NCBI RefSeq assembly: GCF_000143415.4
Contig: NW_003314283.1
Location: 1,292,330 to 1,356,329, forward strand
DNA length: 64,000 bases
Direction: 5' to 3'
Source: Selaginella moellendorffii
Taxonomy: Eukaryota; Streptophyta; Lycopodiopsida; Selaginellales; Selaginellaceae
The notes under the pieces are model-generated. The model searched no databases. It was not told the origin of the DNA and saw only the letters and a program-made list of their open reading frames with translations. Positions 32,205-45,186 of this stretch are shown here, one piece after another (positions within the stretch are counted from its first letter, which is position 1; every line of letters begins with the position of its first letter). Both the position numbers and the translations under genes were made by a program.

Positions 32205-32860
32205 GAACTGAGCTTGATGACTCAATATATCTAGAATAATATTGTCTTTACCAAGTTTATAGATGATTTCGATATTGAATCTAATGAACTTTTCTTACCA
32301 ATGAGTTTGCTTTGGCATAAGCTTTAGTTGCATTGCAAAGTAGCTTAGTGTGTTATGACCTATATAAAGCTTAGTATATCCACCCAAATAGTGTCTCCAA
32401 TATTCTAACACCAACACTATAGCAAACCTCTCTTTTGTTTGAGTGAGCTAGTTTTGTTGGGTCTCATCCAATTTTGTGGAGTAAAATGCAATGGGATAAT
32501 AATAATATAACACCAACTGCATTATCAAATTTTATCGTAACATAGCACCTATAACATAGCCAAATTTATCACAATGCACTTATGTAGTGTATATGATTAT
32601 GGGATGAGATTTAGATATATTGTCACTGTGAATCCTTAAAACCTTGGGGATAAATGAAAATAAAATAGCCACTAAGGGCTCTCATAAAACAATTGCCTAT
32701 TTTCCAGTTAGATTAGGGGGAGAGAGATAAAGTGTGTTACAACTTTAAAGGATTTATCAAAATCCAAAATTCTGAGAATATGAATTGTAATCAAAATCTC
32801 CTTCAACCTTACAAAAGCATACTTATAAGTTGGTGTCTAGTGAAATGGTCTCATCTACAA
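32205..32860 (-). mobile_element. Degraded Ty3/gypsy RNase H fragment, split by a solo LTR
   Basis: On the minus strand, read through stops, the order is LRILDFDKSF, then (after the LTR at 32583-32741) GYVIGAML, YPIAFYSTKLDE, ERFAIVLVLEYWRHYLGG, LMPKQTHW, IEIIYKLGKDNIILDILSHQ. That is the RNase H domain of a Ty3/gypsy pol gene, including its closing LGKDNxxxDxLS motif. It is not functional. Confidence 0.75.
32583..32741 (+). mobile_element. Solo LTR of family B inserted in a pol gene
   Basis: 159 bases, an inverted copy of the LTRs at 31428 and 31925, starting TGTAGTG and ending GTGTTACA. Flanks ACTTA and ACTTT match at four of five bases, a likely target duplication. It interrupts the Ty3/gypsy RNase H frame: the frames on both sides meet exactly when the LTR and one duplicate are removed. 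Confidence 0.8.
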
Positions 32861-34384
32861 TTCCATCTTATAGTCTTCATTTTAGTTTCAGTTGAGGATT
32901 AATCATTTGTAACTAGCTTCTTCAATCGTACTCTGTTAATGAGGTTATTGTAGTTTGATTGGATTCAAATAGTTATTTGGTTCATATTTATTTATATTCC
33001 TATATCTTGTATCCAGAGTGTTACATTCCATTAGATAAGTATATGACTTAATAATATGAGTTTAGTGTTTGGGTCTTATGAAAAGTATATTAAGAAGTGA
33101 TTATTGATTGTTTTGTGACTAATGATTGCTTATAAACTTCATTGAAGACTATTGACACTTAACTTGATGATGATTTAATAATGAAAAGCTTGTTTTACTA
33201 GATGGTGTTATAAAGGATCATATCATTGGGTTTGTATAGTTTTTGTATTAGTATGTGAATTCCACCTTTGTCAGTATTATTTAATTGCATTTATTTTATA
33301 ATGTTGGATTGCAATGAATCCTAGATATGGTGATTCACTTCTTGATTATTTGTTATTTGTAACTGAGTATTGTTGAAGGCTTGGTCTTAAATATTGAGTA
33401 AAGTATCTTTAATTTTAATTAGCTTCGTTGCTAAAGAGTTTTGAGTGGTAATTTATTTTTGCATTCTTCTAGTCTTTTTCTAGTATTGATGATGTTAAAA
33501 TGATGTTTTGACATTGACATTATTGGAGCTGAAATTACAATAAGATTAGATGTTTTCTCTATAGATTTTCCATTTATAGTGATTCAAATAGTTGGTGATT
33601 AGTTACTGGCTATTGGAGATTGACATTTCTATTTTGCTAGTCTCAATGAAGATAATATTAATAGTTTGGCTATATCTTTGTGTTGTTTTATATTAACGTT
33701 GAGTGATAAGTTGAGTTAGTCTTTTTTTAGACAAGATTTGGTTTGGCTTTGGCTTCTCTTTGAAGAGTGATTTAGTTATGAATTATATTAGTTTTGCAAA
33801 AGAAAAAGCTAATGATTGATATTGGAGTTCTTGGATCTTTGTTAATTGAGATGAGAATGTCAATTATTAATGATTCTTTTTGTATATATATTATGAAGTG
33901 AGTTACGTCTTGTTATAGAATATGAATTCATAAAGAATCGTTTCGTGATCACTTAAGAAGTGTAGTATTGTTGTGTTTGATTTTTGCATTAATATAGATA
34001 TGTTCTTCATTAACTTTTGCATTATCAAGTTTTAGTTTATGGATGTGTTTGCAATTTTTTTTCTATATGTTTTGACTATAGCTTTCTTCAAACTTTTAGT
34101 TCTTTAGTTCTTATACTCATTACTCTATTTATTTGGAGTTGTCATAACTTATTAATTCCATTGTTCAAGTTAGCAATCATTGATGATGATTGATCCTTAT
34201 TTGGGATAGTTGATTGTCTTTGTTAATGATGGATGGTTTATTGTTCTTTAAGATGGTGGATTATTCAATGATGAATATATATTTCTTTTTTTTTTATTGA
34301 CAATCTTTAGTGATAACTTTTAGATTTTTGTATTATTATATATTCTTTGTAGTGTGTAATAGATTATTCTAGAGAAGCCCACTC

Positions 34385-35139
34385 TTTTAACACCCTACCC
34401 TTCGGGTCAAGCCTAACTAGAGTAAATTAGACTACTAAATGTTAATCTCTATATATGGTGTGATTTCTCTAGCCAATTAATAGAGTTAAACTTGAGACTC
34501 TAATACTAAACTCTTGAATTTAGACTGAATTTAAATTGAATTTAGACTCTATTTCACAATGATAGGAAGAGCCGATATTAAAGGATCAAAAAGCAATGTC
34601 ACTATAAACACTTGGCTACCATAAGTTAATTATCCCTTTGATAACTTTTCTGACACCTCCAACTTCAAATTTGGAAACACTAAAAGATCAATAACAAATG
34701 TTTTCACAATTTATATTTGTACTTGATAACATATGACATAGTAATATTACTTTTTAATCCTTCGTTATCAACTCTTCCTATAATTGTCAAGCAAAATTCA
34801 CTAAGTGTTGGATTGTTCATCCACCAATAAGGAACATGAGTTAGGTTTAAACCATTATAAAACATGTTAGTTTTACCATATTGATGAGCTATGCTGCAAT
34901 AGTAATTCAATTTAGTATAAAAGAAATTATTGATTTGCATAATTGGTAATTATGCTTGATTGAAAACCCAATGGCACAAAAATACCATGCACAGGATTAT
35001 GACCCAATGACTCTTAACCTGAGGTATTTTAAAACTTTTAATTGATTAGAAAAAAAGGGTGCACTCTTGTTTATGAGCCCTTTTCTTTTATATTTGAACC
35101 CCAATAAATCATTTCTCTATTCTCTTTTAGTTACTTACA
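34385..35139 (-). mobile_element. Cassandra-like TRIM, copy 4 (partial, interrupted)
   Basis: 34385-34550 matches the internal part, the PBS side and the first 45 bases of the LTR of copy 2. About 34990-35139 matches the rest of the LTR, ending TTACTTACA. Some 430 unrelated AT-rich bases separate the two pieces, so a later insertion is likely. Confidence 0.55.
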
Positions 35140-35814
35140 TCCAATTATAAAAAAAAATTATCTCTTAGTCCTAAAATAGAGCTAAAAGTGTGTTATATAG
35201 CACTAGCTAAAGTAAAAGTCTAACAAGTGCAAAATATTTTACTTAAAAGCTCTAATGCAAAAAATCAAAAACAAAAGTGGAAGTCCAAAAAAAGTGCTTC
35301 AGGAATAAATCCAAAACTGAGTTTAAGACTGAATCCAAAAACAAATCCAAAAGCTTAAGACCAAATTTGAGTTTAAATCCAAGGGGTAAAAAAAATTGAT
35401 TGTTTCCCAAACCCATGAAGGTTATGAATGAGACTCTTCCAAATGGTCAAATGTGTGGATAAATGGTTAAAGTAAATTTAATCACTTATATATATTTATA
35501 ATTATAAGTTTCAACCTAATAGTTGATTCTTTAATACTCTAAAGTATAATTCACATACAAAGAAGTTATTTAATTACTTATAAAAATATAGTGACATTAT
35601 AGCTCATAAAGTTTATTGTGAATTATAATATAAGGTCACTAGTCAAATGTAAGTGTCAAACACCCACATGAATACTCATTCGGCTTCACTTCTAGCAAGC
35701 ATTTTAGAATTCTCACTTATAAATCAATTAGATTAATTAGTAATATTAAATATTGTTTTTGTAAACCATTACTCTTACATATTTCTAGATTAATTTAGGC
35801 TTGTGGCTCCTAAA

Positions 35815-35910
35815 ATATACTAAAAAGTGTTTAGGAAAGTTTATAAATTATAAACATGTATATATTATAAACATAAAATTAATTTAAATGAATATGGTAA
35901 ATTATCTGAA
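35815..35910. repeat. AT-rich dispersed repeat, copy 1
   Basis: Shares AAATATACTAAAAAGTGT, TTTATAAATTATAAA and TTAATTTAAATGAAT with the sequence at 47110-47180. It is too short to classify and may be another LTR remnant. Confidence 0.4.
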
Positions 35911-36030
35911 AATATCCAAATATATTTTCAATCTAAGAAAACACACATGATTAACTTATAAATAAAAGGAAGGTATATTATTGATTAAACTACCGTAGAT
36001 TGTAGGGTTCCAACAATCCGGTGGGAAGAA

Positions 36031-36510
36031 ATGGCGGGGCTGAGCTCGCGATTGCCGCAATGGGCATTTCCCCGAGCGGTTTCTTCCGCAGCAGCGACGC
36101 ATAGGAATCGGAGGCTCGTCTTGTACAGCAAACCCGGCTGCTGCCTCTGCGATGGGCTCAAAGAAAAGCTCCAAGCCGCGTTTTTGATTGGGGGTGACGC
36201 GAGTTCCCTCGCTGGGACGACCTTGGAGGTAAAACACGGCTTGTCCCTCGCATTGCCTGCTAAAGTCCTTGCGCCGAGGCTCATATAGGTGAGAGACATA
36301 ACTTCCAATCCGGAATGGGAGAAGGCTTACCAGTATGAGATACCTGTTCTAGCTCGGATCAAAGACGATGGGCTGGAAGTAAGTACCTTGATTTGCTATC
36401 TCGGTTGCTATAACTCGAACTTGTTCCAGGAAGTTCTTCCAAGGATGTCGATGCGTATCAGCGTGGAGCAACTCCACAAGAAAATGGGAGCACTGTTGGA
36501 CGATTCATAG
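36031..36510 (+). CDS. Glutaredoxin-like thiol protein
   Basis: Three exons (36031-36228, 36289-36378, 36430-36510) join in phase to 122 residues. An Arg/Ser/Ala-rich N-terminus of about 27 residues could be an organelle transit peptide. Then comes the thioredoxin-fold start LVLYSKPGCCLCDGLKEKL, with CxxC-type active cysteines (C-C-L-C). The conserved cis-proline strand is YEIPVLARI. This matches the glutaredoxin-like DUF836 family, usually about 80-130 residues. It probably acts as a thiol oxidoreductase in plastids or mitochondria; partner and substrate are unknown. It is convergent with the ACD11-like gene, stop to stop 61 bases apart. Confidence 0.85.
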
Positions 36511-36571
36511 CTGTGATTGCCAAGTTATATTGTAGATGGTGTGTGACAAAAAACATAGAACCTGGATCGAT

Positions 36572-37373
36572 TTACCAATCAAGGCCCAAGTTTCTCGAGA
36601 GAAACAAGGTCTCTACGTGATGAATCACAGGCTTCACACCACCCACATAACCAGACATGTGAATTCTTGCCGAGGCATCTGTAGAAAATCATGGTATCAG
36701 ATAGAAACCCTGTGTGTAGTAAGAAACTCACCATCTTCCTTGAGAACTTTTAAAAACTGTGATTTTGATGGCAGTGTATACGTGCCAGCAGCCACAGCTT
36801 TGCGAATCGCCCATGGATGATGCTGCGAGAAAACTGCTTCGTAGGCTTTTGACGCGGAATCACGCAAGTGAGAGCATCTGGAGCAAAAAAACAACAGGAA
36901 AAAAAAGTCGCAATCTGTCATGAAAGAGAAGAAAAAGAGAAGAAAAGAAGCAAAAGAGAGAGACCTCACTCTGATTCAAGGATGTGTTCGAAGAGAATCT
37001 TCACCATTTCAATCCCCCGCTTGACACGGAGCAAGTTCCTCGAATGGCTGCCTCCATTTCTCACGGTGCCCTGCTCAACATCCACCTCCAGCAGCGATCC
37101 CAGCGTCTTGAATCTCTCGGATGCCTGGACCAGATCATCCACCTGCGAGCGCATCGAAATATCGGCCAAGAACGAGAAATGCCGGCACACCTTAGAAGTG
37201 TAATCCTTCTCCGCGAATTTGAAAGCGAAGCCCAGCGATCCAAACAGTACCGACACTAGCGAGCACGCCTTCGCGAAATCTGTGACGCTCAGCTCTCCCG
37301 CGGCCTCGAGATCCGCCGCGAGCTCCCCAAACGCTAGCGCCATCGCCTGGAGAGGACGACCCATCACCGACAT
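36572..37373 (-). CDS. ACD11: ACD11-like glycolipid transfer protein
   Basis: Three exons (36970-37373, 36732-36877, 36572-36678) join to 218 residues, close to Arabidopsis ACD11 (206). The GLTP fold shows its signature blocks: CSLVSVLFGSLGFAFKFAE, then VDDLVQASE with the lipid-headgroup Asp. Next are RNLLRVKRGIEMVKILFE with its arginines, HHPWAIRKAV with the His, and a C-terminal LGLDW. ACD11 moves ceramide-1-phosphate between membranes in the cytosol; its loss triggers cell death in Arabidopsis. Whether the lycophyte protein has the same lipid preference is inferred from the conserved residues. Its start codon lies 127 bases beyond the THO2 stop. Confidence 0.93.
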
Positions 37374-37499
37374 TATTTTAATCGAACCCTTGCCCTAAAT
37401 AATTTTCTTAAGCCCAAGGAATCGAACCCCCGACGTGCATTTACCCTAAAAACAATAACCCCGACGTAGTTTAAAACCGTAAAACTGTAGGCCTTAAGT

Positions 37500-40400
37500 T
37501 TACTTTCTATGGTGTCTTCTCTTGAGCTCTGCGCGCTGCCTCTTTTCTTCCTCCCACTCTCGATCATACATCCTGGAAGAACAAAGACACAAAGAACTCT
37601 CGCGTCAATCCAGAAAGATGAGAGGAGAACTCACTGTTCGTGGTCGCGGCGAGTAAGCTTGGAAGGAACGTCTTTAAGAGGTGGCTCCATGTAAACGTTC
37701 CTGGCCTGCTGTGGTACCACAGCCTTTCTCTCGTACTGCTGCTGCGACGCTGCCGCGGGGGGTGGCGGCGGTGGCGGCGGCGGTAAGAATCCCTCTCCAG
37801 AGATGTGATCCCGCTTGAGTTTCCTGCGCTTGGATCCAGCAGCCCCGTCAAGTTCGTCTTTGGCCATCGCCATCTTCTCTCTTTCGCGCTCACGTTCTTT
37901 CTCCATCTGGAACAGCCAAAGCATGAGGAACACAGTATAGACGAAAAACTGGAAATAACTCTTACCTTGATCGCTAGAAGTTCTCTCTCGTCTCGCTTCC
38001 GCTCCCTGTTATCTTCATCCCTCCTCCGCTTCTCATCCATGAGCATCATACCGCCTTCATCCGCTCTGCGCTTCTCGTCCCTGTGAGGAGATAAACGCTG
38101 CATGGCTCTCCTCCTCTCGACTTCTTCCTCTCGTCTACTTCCTGGAGCCGACGATAGCAAATGCGGTACCATGTTGGGCGGGAGAGGTGGCGGAGGAGGC
38201 AAGCCCTGTGAAAACCGGTCGTCACCATGTGACTGTTCTCCAGCAGAGTCAGTGTGTCTCGGCCTGGGCCGCTCGTCCTTGTTGCTTCTCTCGTCCCTGC
38301 TTCTACTGTCAAAATTCCAATCGCCTGCTCTATCCGAATTTCTATCTACTGACCTGTCCCTCGGCACTAATCTATCCCTCGACAACTTATCGCCATAGTC
38401 ATCTCGGTCGGACCTCTCCATCCTGTAATCTCGGTCTGGTCTCTCTCGCCCCTTCTCAAGGCTGGGACGGTCGTCGTATCCCCCGTGCTCCGCAGACCGG
38501 GGTCTTTCAGAAGCTAGCCACCTTTCTCCTGTACGAATCTCACCAGCCTCCACATTTCTCTCAACGGGCTCTGCTTTCCTTCGCTTTCGTTCGGACTCGT
38601 CGTTACTGCCTGCTCGTTTGATCTGCCTATCTTTGTCAAGGAAGTGCGCACCATCGTCCCGGTGCGAAGGTGATTTTGATGACGCTGCCATGTGATTGCT
38701 CATTGCTCCTTCGTGAGCATCCTGCCTGTCCCTCTCCCTTTCAATCGAAGCCTTCGGTTCCGCAGACCTGGAGGTTGTTTCAATCCGTGGCTTGGGTGGT
38801 AAGTCCTGAGCTCCTGGTCGAGATGATGTGACAACCGGTGACCGAGTGGATGAAGCACCCGCATTCGTGTGAGAACTGCTGCTCATACGTCTGCTGTTAT
38901 CGAATGCACCCGCCTCCTTCTCTACACTTGCGGCATTGGAGCTTGTATCCACCTTTGGCGTCTTACTTGGCGGATCGTCTCGCACCTGTTCCGGCTTGCT
39001 TCTTGTAGACACAGCTGTTTGAGTCGCCTTGCGAGGTTGCAAACGAGCCTGCAAGAAAAGTATGATCTTCAACCAATGCTTTCACTTAAAAACTACAAGT
39101 TACTCACCTCTTCTTCGGCAACTTGTTTGGAATGATGCACCTCTGTGCTTCGAGCATCTATACCATTTGCTGGTTCGCTTGAGGGTTTACGGCTTTTGGT
39201 CTGACTAGCTTGCTTTAACTCCGTTGAAGCTGCTGGAACAGCTGGCCTGGAAGCTGCTGCTTTCCCATCTGATCTCACTGGCATCGAAGCAACGCCAGGA
39301 GTAGGCTGTTGTTGCGGCTCAGTCAAGGATGGTGCTGCTTTTGCGGGGACAGGAGGGGGTTTAAGGTCAATGTAACCCATTCCGAACTCCTCGTCACTCA
39401 TCCATGCATTCTACACCAGTTGAAGTGTTGAGTAAGAAGTTCCAATTTTACAGGACTGTTTACCTTGCGACTAGCCAGAGCAGCAGACACTCCCGTAGCA
39501 AGAACTTTAAGATCTTCACGGTCATCCAATTTAATTTTGTTAACCTGAAAATCCGGGGTTAGCATTTCACTAGTCTTCCCGTTTGCTTACCCGTCTCTCT
39601 ATGTTGATGCCTGTTTTCTTGGTGATTGGAAAGACGCTAGAAATTTTAGTAAGTATAGTAAGTGCGTTACGTATTTCCATATACTCCGAAGATTCCAGAC
39701 AGTGTATTAGCAGTTTCGTTAATCGGGAGCTCCATTTCCATTGTATCTGAATCAAATGTCATTGTCCAGGCACTTCAAAAAGAAAATGCTTACCCGAACA
39801 AACTGTGCGAAAGTTACCCGTTGACTGTTCGGATCTCTGTACAGAACAGCAAAACCAGGCATATTTCCACATTCTCGATCATAAACCGATTCATCGCTCT
39901 GCAGAAACATCAGAGGTTGTTAAAACGTTGTCAAAGTTGCTAATGATGTGTACCTTCCAGTGATATGCCATTTTCAACGTCTCAAACAAGAACCTGCCCA
40001 GCCTTCCCGCTTCATATTCCGTACAACAGTAAATCATTGGTTGCAGCGTTTTACATATGAGGCAGTCGATGTGGTTGACAGTGTTGAAGAATGGAGTACC
40101 AAGCGAGTGAAGGTTTTGAACAAACCTAGCACAGTAAACAGCATCGATCGTGCTGAATACGCATCTTGGAAAAATGCAGCGTTGCAAGAACTCCATGTTA
40201 ATCTTTTGGCTATCCGGGCATGAGGTCAGCCAAGAATCCTTCTCACGTAAAAGACGTTGCTGAACAGTAGCCACGTGTTGCTCTTGCTTCTGCAACTCTG
40301 ATGACAATCTGTCAAGGACTTCCTGTATTTTCTCCTTATCTTTCTTCCGCTTTGTGATTGCAGCATAAGAGTTGTCAGAGCTCTCCTCCAACGCTCTCAA

Positions 40401-43400
40401 GGAAGACCGTTGCTTTGCAATCTCAAGTTCGTAACGTTGTCTAGGAACGTATAGATCGTGCAACGATAGACCCCAAAATGTGAGGTAAAGTTCCGGCGAG
40501 AGGCTGTTCCAGGCTTTCAGAGGTAGCATAGTATGGACAGTCGAAAGAAGATCAGTCCACCTATACAAACAAACAAGTAAGCTTTCCTCCAAATTTGTAT
40601 AAATGGAACATACGTTATTGCTTTTCGATGTGGCAACTCCAGTACCAGATCCTTAGAAGATTGGCTTTCATCAATCTGCCCACTTGTATCTGACCCTTTT
40701 GGCGTTTTAAAGAGTCCCAAGACCGGTCTATAAATGAGGAAAGCCACCTGAAAATATTCACAAGTTAGAAGAAGATGATGAACGGATAAACACACCTCCG
40801 GTTCTATAAGATACTTGTGTACAAGTTCATCAAGCGATGGCATGAGTTGAGCATAAGCCGTGGACGGAGTCACAGCAACATACAGAAATTCCACGTACTG
40901 CAAGAGCGCGCCGTGACATCTATCGAACTGCTCGCTGACCATTTTAATATGTGGTGCATTGCATTTCGTTACGATACTGCAAGAGAGCGTTTTATGAGAA
41001 AATTTCATTTATGCCTTGACTTACTTAGATCTGTGTTGAGCAATGAGCAGTACCAACGGAAGTGCCAGTTTGGGCTCTTCCTTGGAAAGTAGGGCGTCCC
41101 GCAGCCTATTAGTGGATTTAGTAAACGCCTGAATAACACCAGTAAGGATGGCACTCGTTTCACTTGTAATTTCTTACCTTATTGTTCCTAACCAACCCAA
41201 ATGCTGTAGCTTGATACCGTAAGGTCTCGCCGCCGGACATGGCTTCCAGTTGATCTTCAGTAACATTTTCAGTGTATTCTACGTTGGCCATTTGTTGCAT
41301 CAATTCCTAAATCAGAAGGTCAAGAGCAATGTAAAACCGTACCAGGAAGAAAATACCTGTAGTACAACAAGTTCTATGCCATCACCCTTCTTTAGCTGAT
41401 TGACAAGGTACTGAAACAGGCCACGTAGTTCCATTGAAGGATGCTTTTTGCATCTGTAATGATAAACCTGAGTCCCAGTCCAAAATAACGATATTAGTAC
41501 TTACAAAGTACCCCAGAAAGATGCCAGAGATTGAAGCCAATCTGAGAGATTTAATCCATCCTCCTTAAGCTTCTCGCGGCCGCCTTGAGCTAGGCGCTCC
41601 AACACCACGTATTCTAGGACGTCATACTCGAGCTAATAGAAAGCACTGTCAAAATACTGATTCTTTATGTCCATATCTTGTTATACCTGAGTGAGGTACT
41701 TAAAAGCGTCAACTACAGGAGCAATCATATCTTTGTATGCTTCAATCTGAGAAGAAGAAAAACTAAAAGTAAAACAAGTATAAATTTAAAGTTTACTGTA
41801 CCTGATGGACAATGGTTCTAAGGACAGTTAACGGATTTGCGTGGGCAAGCTTGGCAACCTGTCGTCCCAGTTGCTTCAAATTTTCCTTGGCAAGCCTCTT
41901 TAATATGCGTCTTGTGTCCAGCTGAAACGCGTTTCTTAAGTACAACAACAAAAACACCTCAGCTCACCTTACCTTAGCAGTCTGACGAGCAGCCAAAAGC
42001 ATTGGGAATGATTCGTCATCTTTTTCCCATTCACCATATATTCGGTATCGGACCTACGAATAAGATCGTCACACAATTTTTAGAGAAAGAGAAATACAAC
42101 GTTTACCTCATACGAAAGTAAACTCAGAACGTCCCATATGGCAATGCAGACAGCTGGATTAGCTGGTAAAAGCTGTAATGATGGAAGTAAGCAAGCGCTT
42201 AATGCTTCCTCAACCTTCAGACGTGCTTCCTTGAGAGCTGCCCTAGCATCTTTGTGCTCAGCTTCTTGAGAGCGCGTAGAGTTAACAGCAGACACAGCCG
42301 AAGAATAATATCCTCTAAGAACCTTACAAACCTGCAATGTGTATGTCAGTCTAATCATAATAGAGGCCATGTGGACGCACCTTCTGTAAAAGAATTACAT
42401 CTCGATATAGGTATGGACCAATCCAAGAAAGCATTTGAAAGAGTTCCTTCCTAAGCTCCGTCACAGGAGCTTTTCGGGTAGAAACCTCTTGGTTCAACTT
42501 TGAAAAGTACGAAGGTCGAAGACGATTGTAGATTGGTGCAATAGTGTTTTCTATAATCCTGTAAGCTAATGTCAATTAACATCTTACAACAGTCAAGACG
42601 TTACCTTATCAGCCCGCTCGATATTCGCTCGTGCGCAACCGGATTAAGAGCAGCTAGACGCTCGAACAGGATGTTTGCGTGATGCCTATCAGCTCCGGAT
42701 TCAATTAAGATAGACACTACAGTCATGCTTACCAATCGCCGACTGTCAGAAACCCATCAAGCAGCCCCAGCTTTTGATTCGTTACAAGCTCCATTACCCG
42801 CTCAGCTGTTGCTTCAACCTCGCCATCTAATGCGGCATAAAGGTCAATGTTTACGTCTCCGGGTTTCTCTTCCTCCATGAGATCTTTTCCAGTCGCCGCA
42901 AGATTTATCTTTCCTATTCTGTTCGCCTGCAGAAAACGTTGCGGCAAAAACTTATAAATTACAAATTACCTCCTCCATGCGCCTCTTAAGAATTTCCTCG
43001 TACTGTTCAAAAGCTTCTTCATCTTTAGGTGTTAAATGAGCATATCTAAAACAAAAATGAGTACGAGAAAGCAAAAAAGGAAGTGATTTACATGCTATCC
43101 AGGTCAACAAAGTCAGCCTTCACTAGAGTCGCAGCCAATCTATAAAGACCAGTTGGCACTGGTTCTTCAATCTCCGGACGTTGATAGTATTGGAACTTAA
43201 AACCAAGAATATGACAAAGATGAGACTGCAACATATATCAGCACGTTACAAGAATGCGAAAAAAAATAAGGCTTTACTACCTTTCGAAAAAGTGGCATCA
43301 AGCCAATAAAGGAAGTGTTCTCAGGATGTAATTCAAAAAACTCCAAAACCTGCAGTACTCACACTATCAAGTAAAAACTAAAAATTTCATCAAAACTTAC

Positions 43401-44360
43401 AATGTCAAAAACTCTATTGGGATCGAGGTCGAAGTGCCCGATAAGAGACTGCATGATCGCGAATACAGTGAATACCGTGTGCTTCGTCTATTGCCTATAA
43501 ATACCTTGATAGAGCTGGCGACAGCAGAACTGCTCTGAGAACTATCACTTCCACTTTGTTTCAAGAGAGTTAGCTAACAAGAAAAGCTAAAGTCAGCAAC
43601 CATGACAAGCAACAGCAGTATAGTATTACCAGCTTTGCATATCCTTCACTCTCCTCCCGCAACAGATTGAACTTCGTCTGTTGGTATAACAGTCGTGTAT
43701 TCACTCTAACCTGGAAAACACACAAAGATAATCTAAAGAAGATAAACAGCGTCAGCGTACCTCCTTCGACTTCAAATCCGGAGCTTTGATCTTGATCATT
43801 TCCACCTCCCATAAGAACTCAGCCTCACAGCGCTCTTGGAAGAGACGAACAGGGACCAAACCAGATTCCGCAAGCCATTTCGCCTGCAAAGCACAGTATA
43901 AACAAGACCATCTATACATTTAAAAAAACTTACAAGGTCGACAAGCCGCGATCGAAATTCCCCAGGTACAGTGAGCTGCATAGAAGATCGTGGTGACCTC
44001 CAAATCATTTTTTTCTATCGATAGAAAACCAAAAGCTATACCTCTAAGCTCATGTGAGCAATAGCATCGGCAAAATTGGAAGCGATATCTTCCTTAAGAG
44101 TCGACTCCAGAAAATTCACAGCATCGAGGCCTACTCGGCATTTACTAAGTGGCAGCTCTCCTCGGACCTGCATTTCCAACTCAATCGCTATGAGAAATAT
44201 TTTCTCAATCCAAGAGCTCACATACCATCGTCCAGCAGAGCTCGTAGATAAATCGATCCGGAGGAACAGCAGCGTGAATCTTAGTCGCGGCATTCGTCGA
44301 CTTCCATTCCCGGATGTGCTCGCTCGTCACGTACTTGCAATTCAGCGCTATTAGAGCCAT
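37500..44360 (-). CDS. THO2: THO complex subunit 2 (mRNA export and transcription)
   Basis: A long gene with some 25-30 exons separated by introns of roughly 45-60 bases. The start MALIALNCKYVTSEHIREWK matches the THO2 N-terminus, followed by VRGELPLSKCRVGLD. The central Tho2 domain is clear: SPELYLTFWGLSLHDLYVP, then a coiled coil with KRKKDKEKIQEV. After it come FLQRCIFPRCVFSTIDAVYC and LTKLLIHCLESSEYMEIRNA. The C-terminus is a disordered Arg/Asp/Ser region with an RERERE stretch and polyproline (37750-37790), and the last exon ends in QRAELKRRHHRK. I estimate 1700-1800 residues; Arabidopsis THO2 has about 1800. THO2 is the scaffold of the nuclear THO complex that couples elongation to export and small-RNA production. 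Individual exon borders were checked only at both ends. Confidence 0.9.
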
Positions 44361-44474
44361 CTCCCTCAGAGAGATCGCCTCCTTCTCTTCAGCTCGGCGC
44401 CGCGCCTCTTCACAGCATTCTCATTGTGTACCTGGCGAGCGCCTCGTCGTCCACACCATTGAAACCCTACTAGT

Positions 44475-44960
44475 GCTTTCACTTAGGGCTTTTGAGCTAA
44501 AAGAATTTAGGGTTCTTACGCTACTGTGGCGATGGCGGCGCGTGCGATGGATGCTCCGCCGGTGACGCGATCGACGACCGCAAGCTCGATATTTCGAGGT
44601 CAGTGTGCATGAAATGTAAGGAGGAAGGTGGCGCTCGCGAATCAGACGGAACCGAGCAAATTCGAGACGGTGCTCAACTCTCATGCGCCGGTGAGCGCGC
44701 AGGATAAGATCTTGCTGGGGGATCCGTCGTCGCGAGTAGCGCTCGAGTTCCTGGCCGAGATAAGATCCGAGGCACTGGCATCCAGGGCTTTGAATGCTCC
44801 GGGGCTTGGTCTCGGTGTGAGGGGCTAGCGATTGGAACTTCCAGGGCCATGTAGTGGAAAAGATAGTTTCCGGACTTCCTTTACGACTGGAAGAGATTTT
44901 CGACGACGATCATGCCACACAGCTCAACCTTTTGCTCGACTCCGTCAAGGACGTGGAGCT
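44475..44960 (+). pseudogene. Truncated 5' copy of CTU2
   Basis: Matches 47310-47890 of the intact CTU2 gene, including the leader motif GAATTTAGGGTTCTTAC before the start. Several small and large deletions are present: the CxxC segment before KFKTVLN is gone, as is the GFSGG loop. The frame shifts repeatedly, and the copy ends near the middle of the gene. It begins about 115 bases from the THO2 start codon, head to head. Confidence 0.85.
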
Positions 44961-45186
44961 GGAGCGGCAAAGGTCGTCAACTTCCAAGGTTAGCATGGAG
45001 CTCGGAGCGATCGAGTGGGATCAAGCGGGCTGAGCAACTGGAGCCCGAGCAGCAGCAGCAGCGAGGAGCGTGACGAAAGAGTTTGGCACAAAATCAAGAT
45101 TGCAGAGCATTGCATAAGGTCGCATGCTTCAGAAGATACATACATAAGATAGAAAAAAAAAAGAAACATCAATGGATAGGTAGAGA

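Larger units (their letters stand above)
20641..36000. other. AT-rich, gene-poor retrotransposon island
   Basis: About 15 kb with clearly lower GC than both flanks. It holds the LTR-element copies and Ty3/gypsy remnants listed separately. Between them (about 21000-21780, 26460-27650, 28250-31400, 32870-34370 and 35140-35990) I see no gene, only AT-rich sequence with short frames. A weakly hydrophobic 124-codon frame at 28709-29080 has no recognisable motif. A short GC-rich patch at 29815-29880 is unexplained. Confidence 0.7.
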
